From: Candidatus Woesearchaeota archaeon
GTDB taxonomy: Archaea > Nanobdellota > Nanobdellia > Woesearchaeales > GW2011-AR4
Reading direction: 5' to 3'
Assembly (NCBI GenBank): GCA_013330825.1
Contig: DUHN01000014.1
Location: 4,326-12,268 of the forward strand
DNA: 7,943 bases
Position 1 is the stretch's first letter. Each line of letters opens with the position of its first letter. A program made the position numbers and the translations under genes. Below, one piece after another: positions 1 through 5,120 of this stretch. The notes below the pieces were generated by a model. That model saw only the letters and a program-made list of their open reading frames with translations. It ran no database searches and had not been told where the DNA came from.

Positions 1-26
1 GTTCCTTTTTTTCTCCCCATAGAAAA

Positions 27-35
27 GTTTAAATA
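27..35 (+). promoter_or_regulatory. TATA box for sepF
   Basis: GTTTAAATA preceded by an A/G-rich stretch resembling a BRE. About 26 bp downstream puts transcription start near position 57. That leaves a leader of about 35 nt containing GGAG (75-78) and AGGTG (83-87), so this gene, unlike several neighbours, should be translated from a leadered mRNA. Identified by eye from the archaeal consensus only. Confidence 0.6.
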
Positions 36-92
36 GATGCTCGGAGATGATTTAATTGTTATAACTGTAAAATAGGAGCAAAAGGTGTGAGC

Positions 93-509
93 ATGAAAGG
101 GTTCTTCAGCAAACTCAAGGAGAAGATGGGTTCAGGGTCGGACATTCTCGACCAGGAAGGCGGCCCGGAATACGTCGAATTAAGCTCGGAATCATCCATG
201 GAGAAGGCGAAAATCCTTGTCCGGCCGTACACGCTGGAGAACTTCGAGGACGTGAAGCCCGTCCTGGATGCCCTGAGGGAAGGCCATACCCTTGCGCTCG
301 TCAACATCAGGCCGCTGAAGGACAAGGACCTCGTGGAGCTGAAGAGGGCCATCAACAAGATCAAGAAGACCTGCGATGCCGTTGAAGGCGATGTCGCCGG
401 CTTCGGTGAGAACTGGATTGCGGCCGTGCCGTCATTCGCGCGCATCTACCGCGGCCAGCAGAAGGCCGCGCCGCAGCAGGAAGAGCAGGCCGAAGAAACG
501 GAAGAGTAA
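93..509 (+). CDS. sepF: Cell division protein SepF (archaeal type)
   Basis: SepF anchors FtsZ to the membrane at the archaeal division site; in archaea lacking FtsA it is the main tether. The 138-residue product has the family layout. Residues 1-13 (MKGFFSKLKEKMG) form a short basic amphipathic helix that fits a membrane-targeting sequence. A linker with the archaeal-style EYVEL segment (26-30) follows. The SepF core runs about 38-120, from KILVRPYTLENF through ALVNIRPLKDKDLVELKRAI to GDVAGFGENWIAAVPSFARIYR. The tail (121-138) is Q/E-rich, acidic and probably disordered. I chose the ATG at 93, with AGGTG 5 nt upstream, because it puts the amphipathic helix at the extreme N terminus. A GTG at 87 (adding Met-Ser) is possible, with GGAG 8 nt upstream. 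No ftsZ lies in the window. The family call is firm; the membrane and FtsZ roles come from the family. Confidence 0.93.
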   Translation: MKGFFSKLKEKMGSGSDILDQEGGPEYVELSSESSMEKAKILVRPYTLENFEDVKPVLDALREGHTLALVNIRPLKDKDLVELKRAINKIKKTCDAVEGDVAGFGENWIAAVPSFARIYRGQQKAAPQQEEQAEETEE

Positions 510-633
510 AGGATTTCTTTCATATTTTCTGCATTCTTTGTTCTTGAGCGCATTCTGTCCATGCACCGAGGGTGAGTGGAGGGCTTCTTTTTCACGTCAA
601 GCGCGCGCAGGATGTACCCTCCCTGATTCCACG

Positions 634-640
634 TTTTTTT
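634..640 (+). terminator. Possible T-tract terminator after sepF
   Basis: Seven consecutive T residues on the coding strand, 125 nt after the sepF stop. Archaeal RNA polymerase typically terminates at oligo-T runs. A possible stem GGAGGG (578-583) / CCCTCC (617-622) precedes it, but its loop is long (33 nt). The first 45 nt after sepF are also T-rich, so termination may be spread over several sites. The rest of the 205-nt gap (510-714) shows no convincing gene or RNA. Confidence 0.35.
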
Positions 641-683
641 GCTAATGGTGGGAAACGGAGGCAAATCATGCCCAAAGCAAAAA

Positions 684-691
684 CTATAAAA
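684..691 (+). promoter_or_regulatory. TATA box for the ZPR1-family gene
   Basis: CTATAAAA inside an A-rich stretch (680-693). The centre lies about 27 bp before the ATG at 715, so transcription should start at or within a base or two of the start codon. There is no Shine-Dalgarno sequence before the ATG. Both points argue for a leaderless mRNA and support ATG 715 over the in-frame TTG at 706. Confidence 0.65.
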
Positions 692-714
692 AATGACTTC
701 GCTTCTTGCGCGTT

Positions 715-1251
715 ATGCCCGACGACGGAATGCCCGAGCAGGTGGTGGACACCTGCCCCATGTGCAGGGAGAAGTCCCTCACGCTCATGGAGAAGGAGAC
801 GGAAGTCCCGTACTTCGGGAGAGTATTGCTGTTCTCGATGACCTGCGGCACGTGCAAGTACCACATGGCGGACGTCGAGGCCCTGGAGCAGAAGGAGCCG
901 ACGCGGTACACTTTCGAGATACAGGACGAGAAGGATATGAATGTCCGCATCGTCAAGTCAAGCGAGGCGACCGTCAAGGTGCCGCATATCACCACCATCG
1001 AGCCGGGTCCTGCATCCCAGGGCTACGTGACCAACATCGAAGGGCTGCTGAACCGGGTGAAATACCAGATCGAGGGCGTCAAGGAGACGGCGGAAGACGA
1101 TGAAGACAGGACGAAGGCAAAAAACCTCCTCAAAAAGATATTCAGGGTCAAGACCGGCCAGGAGAAGCAGAAGATCATCATCGAGGATCCGTCAGGGAAC
1201 TCCGCCATCATCTCCGACAGGGCGGTGAAGGAGAAGATGAAAACCAAGTGA
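715..1251 (+). CDS. ZPR1-family zinc-finger protein
   Basis: A 178-residue protein matching the archaeal single-module ZPR1 family. Eukaryotic ZPR1 has two such modules and binds translation elongation factor eEF1A; the archaeal role is not well established but is presumed linked to translation. A four-cysteine zinc finger is seen as C14-P-M-C17 and C44-G-T-C47 (CX2C, 26 residues, CX2C). An alpha-homology-type domain follows, with the TTIEPGPASQGYVTNIEGLLNR segment (93-114). Near the C terminus IIIEDPSGNSAI (154-165) is the characteristic ZPR1 D-P-S-G-N-S signature. Length fits a single zinc-finger plus one beta-domain module. The ATG at 715 sits at the predicted transcription start; an upstream TTG (706) would add only three residues. 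The gene stands alone with its own promoter and is convergent with the mscS-family gene. Confidence 0.92.
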   Translation: MPDDGMPEQVVDTCPMCREKSLTLMEKETEVPYFGRVLLFSMTCGTCKYHMADVEALEQKEPTRYTFEIQDEKDMNVRIVKSSEATVKVPHITTIEPGPASQGYVTNIEGLLNRVKYQIEGVKETAEDDEDRTKAKNLLKKIFRVKTGQEKQKIIIEDPSGNSAIISDRAVKEKMKTK

Positions 1252-1428
1252 AGTCATCCCGATCCTTCCTGGCACTGCAACGTCGCGCTCGTGCCCTCAT
1301 TTTTCCCGCTCATACAATTTATAGAGGGAAATGGCGTTGCAAACAACAATGCTGTGCAGATTTCATTATGTTATATACACGCCATGTTCGTGTTGGGAAG
1401 GGCGGGCAATACGGTGAAGAAAGGCTGA
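1252..1428. other. Convergent intergenic gap
   Basis: 177 nt between the ends of the ZPR1 and mscS-family genes. No convincing ORF or tRNA. It contains two TATA-like strings, CAATTTATAG (around 1315-1324; its complement CTATAAATTG also reads as a box on the minus strand) and GTTATATAC (around 1370-1378). These are unexpected between two gene ends. On the plus strand GGAAGG (1396-1401) can pair with CCTTCC (1448-1453), followed by five Ts. That resembles a terminator with a long loop and lies partly inside the mscS 3' end. Confidence 0.4.
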
Positions 1429-2517
1429 TTATTTTTGCGGCTTCCTGCCTTCCTTTTTCTCATCCTTCGTATAGATAGTCCTCGTCGGGAACGGAATCTC
1501 GATGCCTTCCTTGCGGAGGGCGGCATAGATTGCCTCGGTCACGGCAAATTTCATCGATAACCGGCTCCAGGGATCGTCCATCCAGAACTCCACCCTGAAA
1601 TTCACCGAGGAGTCCCCCATGGAGACCATCATGGCCTCGGGCGCGGGGCCGGCAAGCACGCCTTTGACCCCGGAAACCGCCTTGCAGACAACTTCCCGCA
1701 CATGGCTGGGATCAGAGCCATACGCGACGCCGAACAGCACGATGTTCCTTTCCCGGGTGTCCGGCTGGGAATGGTTGAGGACCCTCGTGTCCGCGAGCTT
1801 GCCGTTCGGGATGATTACCATGGTGCCGTCATTGGTGATGAGCCGGGTGCTCCGCAGGCCGATGTCGGTGATCCTTCCGAAGACGTCCCCCTCAAGCTCA
1901 ATGATATCTCCCACTTTCACGCTTTTGTCCACGATGAGCGAGACGCCGCCGAAGATGTTGCCCAAGGTGTTCTGCAGCGCGAACGCCACGGCGACGCCCG
2001 CGATGCCGAGGGAGGCGAGGAGGGGCCCTATCTGGATGCCCCACACCGGCAAGACGAACATGATGCCGACAAGGACGATCGCCACCCTTGAAAAGCGGTG
2101 GAACAGCAGGATGAGTTCATTGTCGAGCGCGGACTGCGCCTTTTCCGCAAAGCTCCTGCCCCAGGCATCGATAAGCACGTCCGCGACGCGCATGACGATA
2201 TAGGTGATGATGGCTATGGTGATGCTCGCAAAGATGTCCTCCACGATGGAGATGTTTGGGAACGATTCGCGGAAGGGGACGAAAGCGAGGTAGCCGCCGA
2301 TGGTGAGCAGGATGAGGGAGATGGGACGGTTGGTGCTCTCCACGATCTTATCGTCGATGTCCGTCTTCGTTTTCTTGGTGAGCCGGAGGATATACCTGAC
2401 CAGGATGATGTGCACGATCTTGGAGAAGGCATAGAATGAAAGCAGGATGGCGAGGGACTGCATGTAGGGGTTCTGCAGCAACGGATGGTTCAGAATTGGA
2501 GAGAGGATGTCAATCAT
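1429..2517 (-). CDS. mscS: MscS-family small-conductance mechanosensitive channel
   Basis: Membrane channel that opens under membrane tension and releases solutes after hypo-osmotic shock. The 362-residue product has hydrophobic segments at about 20-42, 66-83, 93-115 and 143-162. These are followed by the pore-lining helix and its G/A-rich signature at about 164-195 (SLGIAGVAVAFALQNTLGNIFGG). The cytoplasmic beta-domain starts at VDKSVKVGDIIELEGDVFGRITDIGLRST (196-224) with IIPNGKL (235-241), as in MscS. The alpha/beta domain follows to about 349, then a basic tail (KKEGRKPQK). With extra N-terminal helices it is larger than E. coli MscS (286 residues). I chose the ATG at 2517, one base after the rpl10e stop; an in-frame ATG at 2529 would overlap rpl10e slightly. 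It has no promoter of its own that I can see, so it is probably co-transcribed with rpl10e. Confidence 0.93.
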   Translation of the reverse strand: MIDILSPILNHPLLQNPYMQSLAILLSFYAFSKIVHIILVRYILRLTKKTKTDIDDKIVESTNRPISLILLTIGGYLAFVPFRESFPNISIVEDIFASITIAIITYIVMRVADVLIDAWGRSFAEKAQSALDNELILLFHRFSRVAIVLVGIMFVLPVWGIQIGPLLASLGIAGVAVAFALQNTLGNIFGGVSLIVDKSVKVGDIIELEGDVFGRITDIGLRSTRLITNDGTMVIIPNGKLADTRVLNHSQPDTRERNIVLFGVAYGSDPSHVREVVCKAVSGVKGVLAGPAPEAMMVSMGDSSVNFRVEFWMDDPWSRLSMKFAVTEAIYAALRKEGIEIPFPTRTIYTKDEKKEGRKPQK

Positions 2518-2518
2518 G

Positions 2519-3046
2519 CTAAGCGGCATTCCTGAGTATCTCAATCGCGCAGGAGCACGGCAGCTTGGTGGCCGCGCGGATGAGAGCCTCCTTCGCGAGG
2601 CCAAGGTTCTTCTGGTCGGTGTCCACCTGGAAGATGGTCTGGCCCTTCTTGATGCGCGCGGCGATGCCGATGGGCTTGCCGAACGCGTGGCTCATCCCCG
2701 TGGAGAAGCGGTCAGCGCCCGCTCCCTGCGCCAGGGGATTCTCGCGCAGGACGTGGAACGGATACACCTTGAGATTGAGCTTGTAGAATGTCAGCCCCAC
2801 CCTGGTCTCGAGGAGCCTGTTGGACACCTGGCGTGCGCTCTCAAGGGCATTGTCCCTGATGTTGAGCTCTGCCTTGGAGTTCAGCTTGAGGGTGTACTCA
2901 AATGCCCTGTTGGAGTTCCCTGTCGTGAAGCGGACTACCTTGGGGTTGGGCGTCATGCGGATGTACGCCTTCTTCTTGTATTTCGAGACGCGCGTGTACG
3001 GCCTCTTGATGTTCCGGTACGAGCAGAACTTGCGGATCTTTGCCAT
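2519..3046 (-). CDS. rpl10e: Large-subunit ribosomal protein L10e (uL16 family)
   Basis: Structural protein of the archaeal large ribosomal subunit, homologous to bacterial L16 and eukaryotic RPL10, located near the A/P-site tRNAs. The 175-residue product begins MAKIRKFCSYRNIKRPYTRVSKYKKKAYI, the basic archaeal L10e N terminus. It contains the hallmark segment FHVLRENPLAQGAGADRFSTGM followed by HAFGKPIGIAARIKKGQTIF, which form the L16/L10e loop and core. The C-terminal part (DQKNLGLAKEALIRAATKLP) is also typical. The ATG at 3046 matches the family start and sits about 26 bp after the TATA centre, so the mRNA is likely leaderless; an in-frame TTG at 3052 is not needed. The stop is one base before the mscS-family ATG. 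Confidence 0.97.
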   Translation of the reverse strand: MAKIRKFCSYRNIKRPYTRVSKYKKKAYIRMTPNPKVVRFTTGNSNRAFEYTLKLNSKAELNIRDNALESARQVSNRLLETRVGLTFYKLNLKVYPFHVLRENPLAQGAGADRFSTGMSHAFGKPIGIAARIKKGQTIFQVDTDQKNLGLAKEALIRAATKLPCSCAIEILRNAA

Positions 3047-3066
3047 GAGCAAGGGGATAAGAAGGG

Positions 3067-3076
3067 TATTTTTAAA
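3067..3076 (-). promoter_or_regulatory. TATA box for rpl10e-mscS
   Basis: Read on the minus strand: TTTAAAAATA, with CTTTAAAA as its upstream part. The centre is about 26 bp from the rpl10e ATG, implying a leaderless transcript. Thirteen bases farther upstream lies the 15-nt motif TTCGGGACAGAGCCC (minus-strand reading of 3091-3105), which recurs at the right end of the window. The box is nearly symmetric and might also work in the other direction. Confidence 0.65.
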
Positions 3077-3090
3077 GCTTGTGGAGGCCA

Positions 3091-3105
3091 GGGCTCTGTC
3101 CCGAA
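3091..3105 (+). repeat. 15-nt dispersed repeat, copy 1
   Basis: GGGCTCTGTCCCGAA, identical to 7921-7935 in the same orientation. In both places TTTTAAAG ends 13 nt before it (3070-3077 here), and the 13-nt spacer is mostly different. The sequence downstream differs (TCTCGATAG here). It could be a regulatory element beside the rpl10e promoter, or a remnant of a mobile-element end: the GG-CT-CTGTCCC look recalls insertion-sequence terminal repeats. Neither is shown. Confidence 0.55.
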
Positions 3106-3155
3106 TCTCGATAGAAACATAAACCCGAGCAGCCGAGGATTGACCAATACGACCC

Positions 3156-3608
3156 TTATTTGACGCTGCCGAGGTATTCCTTCACGCGCTCCACGATGCT
3201 TTTTAAGTAGAAATGCTCTATCTTTTCCTCGAACAGCCTGGGCAGTTCCTCAAACTCGGCGATGCGGTAGGTGTCCGCCACCTTTTCCACCAGGAGCAGC
3301 TCCCTGAGCCTTCTTACCTGACGCAGGATGTTTGATGTCGCGATGCCGTGCAGTGCAAGATGGTGCTTTTTCCTGCTGTCGATGACCTGCGCTTCTATGT
3401 CGTCCGTTGACAGGGGCTGCCGCTCCCTTTTCGCCCTGAGCAGGACGTGGAGGACGTCCACCACCACATCCCTCGAATCGCCGGGCTGCAGCAGGCCGAG
3501 GGAAAGGCAGATTTTCCGCACGAGTTCCCGCTCGCTCAGTTTTCCTGGCTTTTCGTATCTTCGCAGGGTGATTTCCGCTAAAGGGGTGTCCTTGGCGATG
3601 CGGGGCAT
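3156..3608 (-). CDS. Uncharacterised winged-helix-like protein
   Basis: A 150-residue soluble, charged protein that I do not recognise by name. The N terminus (MPRIAKDTPLAEITLRRYEKP, 1-21) resembles a conserved lead-in rather than a signal peptide. Residues 25-62 (SERELVRKICLSLGLLQPGDSRDVVVDVLHVLLRA) and 67-118 look like consecutive helices. TSNILRQVRRLRELLLVEKVADTYRI (91-116) has the pattern of a recognition helix followed by a beta-wing (helix, LLVEK, turn, YRI). The C terminus is a charged helix (FEEKIEHFYLKSIVERVKEYLG). This suggests a winged helix-turn-helix DNA-binding protein, perhaps a transcription regulator, but no ligand domain is visible. It starts at ATG 3608, about 28 bp after a TATA box, so it is near-leaderless. 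It lies just upstream of rpl10e with a separate promoter between them. Confidence 0.75.
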   Translation of the reverse strand: MPRIAKDTPLAEITLRRYEKPGKLSERELVRKICLSLGLLQPGDSRDVVVDVLHVLLRAKRERQPLSTDDIEAQVIDSRKKHHLALHGIATSNILRQVRRLRELLLVEKVADTYRIAEFEELPRLFEEKIEHFYLKSIVERVKEYLGSVK

Positions 3609-3630
3609 GGGATTTTCCTTTTGGTGATGG

Positions 3631-3640
3631 GTATTTATAC
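3631..3640 (-). promoter_or_regulatory. TATA box for the winged-helix-like gene
   Basis: Minus-strand reading GTATAAATAC, a good archaeal TATA box. The centre lies about 28 bp from the ATG at 3608, so the leader would be zero to two bases. Confidence 0.65.
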
Positions 3641-3665
3641 GTTGTTGTCCTCTCTTGGCTTGTTT

Positions 3666-3684
3666 TTATATATTTTATATAAAA
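3666..3684 (+). repeat. 19-nt A/T repeat, left copy
   Basis: TTATATATTTTATATAAAA, the exact reverse complement of 6239-6257. The inner 12 bases (TTTTATATAAAA) are self-complementary, so only the other seven bases give the pair an orientation. It lies between the divergent promoters of the winged-helix-like gene and the kinase-like gene. It may be promoter-associated low-complexity DNA or one end of a module; see findings. Confidence 0.45.
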
Positions 3685-3692
3685 GCGATAGA

Positions 3693-3700
3693 TTTAAAAG
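3693..3700 (+). promoter_or_regulatory. Probable TATA box for the kinase-like gene
   Basis: TTTAAAAG preceded by a purine-rich stretch. A start about 26 bp on (near 3722) would give an untranslated leader of roughly 105 nt before ATG 3828. That is unusually long for this window, where other leaders are about 0-35 nt. Confidence 0.45.
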
Positions 3701-3721
3701 ACTATATTTGCTACCTCCTCT

Positions 3722-3785
3722 CATTCCGAAAGGGGAAATGCTGACCGGTGTTATCTTTTGAGTAGGGCAAACCATGCACTGGTCA
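3722..3785 (+). ncRNA. Possible structured 5' leader (two adjacent hairpins)
   Basis: Two helices can form one base apart, right at the predicted transcript start. The first pairs CATTCC (3722-3727) with GGAAATG (3734-3740), with one bulged A and a GAAAGG loop. The second pairs TGACCGGTG (3742-3750) with CACTGGTCA (3777-3785), nine pairs including one G-U, around a 26-nt loop. Mini reading frames start at 3738 (ATG, 7 codons) and 3774 (ATG, 7 codons; its TAA is in frame with the downstream gene). It might be a cis-regulatory leader or a separate small RNA. I do not recognise a known riboswitch class. Confidence 0.3.
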
Positions 3786-3827
3786 CTCACAGCGTAAGCA
3801 TCACCACTAGTAAAAGCTGCATCTCTC

Positions 3828-5120
3828 ATGAACGCGCCTGCAACAGTTTTGGAAAAAAGAGTGATGGAGATGATGGTCCATCTCGTGAGTAATGATCCCA
3901 TCCTCACCACCCATTTTGTCCAAACCTTTAAACCAAATTTTGAGTCGTCTGGTGCCCTCATCAGAGATTCAAATCTCGAAATGATTGTGGAGTCTTCTGG
4001 TGCATACGTGTACGACTTGAGCTCGAGTCAACCTCCGGAGTATCCCCTCTTCGTGTCCGTTGCTCACCGCCTCACAGCGATAAACCCCTTGGCTAAAATC
4101 ATATTCTTAGCAACAGAAGAGCAACAGGCCTCAGATGATTTTGCCCCCATCAAGCAATTAGTGGAGAGTTCCAGGGCCATAATCCATTCCAGGCCTCCTG
4201 CATACGGGGAAACAGCAGGAGGAACTAATCTGGAGCAGTACGCGGAATCTATATACAACATAATTGGGGACATTGTTAAGGATATCAAACAACCTTATCC
4301 TAAAAACGGCAAGATTGAAGAGGGGACCATCATCAAAGTTGGCGGAAGCCTATTAGACTTATATAAGAAAAATCCCAACGGTTTGCGCAATCTCCTCGGT
4401 GCATCGGTCGAGGCACATGATAAGGGGTACCGGATCGTTCTCACTGTAGGCGGCGGGCCTTCCAATAGCGTCTCAAAGGATATGGCTGCGGCATATAGTC
4501 TGCCGGCCGAATTAAGGGGGGAGAATACAGAACGCGTCTTGGACGTGCAGGCCAGAATTATCGCTTATGTTTTAAACGATATCAAAAGCGGACTTGGGCA
4601 GTACGTTAGCCCCGAGGATGCCAACATGGTTCTCAGGGGAAATTACATCAACAGAGAACTTCTTGATGGCCAGATTCCGGTATTCTCTCTTCTTCCACGG
4701 GATCCTTCTGAATTAGGATTGCCTAAAGACATTCCCAGGGACAAATCAGATGCGCATGCTGTTTATCTTGCCAATCATCTCGGGATGCGCAGAGTTATAT
4801 TTGCAAAAAATACTGATGGAATTTATGAGAGGGATCCTAATGTCCCAGATGACCGTCTCGATGAATTAGGGCTGAAGCATGAGAATAGGCCCATCCGTTT
4901 TCTCTATGCAAACCAAGTGGATACAAGAATCAAAAGAATAAGTATTGAATCGGATGGAAGGGTAACTGATGAGCATCTCATCGAGACCGCTGCGCTTAAA
5001 CCTTTCATCGAATTGAAATATCCCATCACCATTCAGATAGTGGATGGTACAAAACCAGATAAGCTTATTACGGCTCTTGAAGGCAATGTGGCGACCGGCT
5101 CCTATATTCTCAAACCTTGA
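3828..5120 (+). CDS. Receiver-like domain fused to amino-acid-kinase-family domain
   Basis: A 430-residue protein. Residues 166-428 are an amino-acid-kinase fold: GTIIKVGGSLL (166-176), the glycine loop TVGGGPSN (206-213), IPRDKSDAHAVYLANHLG (302-319), VIFAKNTDGIYERDP (323-337) and IQIVDGTKPDKLITALEGNVATGSYI (402-427). The pattern is closest to the UMP kinase / molybdenum-storage-protein branch; the substrate is unknown. Residues about 13-125 look like a degenerate response-regulator receiver: MVHLVSNDP as strand 1, AYVYDL with D63 at the phospho-acceptor position, AKIIFLAT with T96, and IIHSRP with R122 where receivers have Lys-Pro. I used ATG 3828, the first start after an in-frame TAA (3795-3797), but it lacks a Shine-Dalgarno sequence. 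ATGs at 3864, 3870 or 3873 would keep both domains. Codon use is more AT-rich than in purF or sepF. Its TGA abuts the stop of the convergent PhoU gene. Confidence 0.82.
   Translation: MNAPATVLEKRVMEMMVHLVSNDPILTTHFVQTFKPNFESSGALIRDSNLEMIVESSGAYVYDLSSSQPPEYPLFVSVAHRLTAINPLAKIIFLATEEQQASDDFAPIKQLVESSRAIIHSRPPAYGETAGGTNLEQYAESIYNIIGDIVKDIKQPYPKNGKIEEGTIIKVGGSLLDLYKKNPNGLRNLLGASVEAHDKGYRIVLTVGGGPSNSVSKDMAAAYSLPAELRGENTERVLDVQARIIAYVLNDIKSGLGQYVSPEDANMVLRGNYINRELLDGQIPVFSLLPRDPSELGLPKDIPRDKSDAHAVYLANHLGMRRVIFAKNTDGIYERDPNVPDDRLDELGLKHENRPIRFLYANQVDTRIKRISIESDGRVTDEHLIETAALKPFIELKYPITIQIVDGTKPDKLITALEGNVATGSYILKP

Noticed and set aside
560..625. Possible small RNA between sepF and the ZPR1 gene
   Set aside because: GGAGGG/CCCTCC can pair, but the loop is long, no C/D-box or tRNA-like motifs are convincing, and no promoter is placed for it.
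1248..1478. 76-residue plus-strand frame after the ZPR1 gene
   Set aside because: It starts on a GTG overlapping the ZPR1 stop, has no domain pattern, and runs into the mscS-family gene on the other strand.
2507..3163. 218-residue plus-strand open frame opposite rpl10e
   Set aside because: Antisense of a certain ribosomal protein gene, with no recognisable motif of its own.
3742..3791. H/ACA-type guide RNA in the kinase leader (ACA three bases after the second stem)
   Set aside because: The hairpin is too short for an archaeal H/ACA unit and shows no kink-turn or pseudouridylation pocket.
3774..3830. Stop-codon readthrough joining the mini-ORF at 3774 to the kinase-like gene
   Set aside because: The frames match across TAA 3795-3797, but no readthrough signal is seen and the upstream peptide is only seven residues long.
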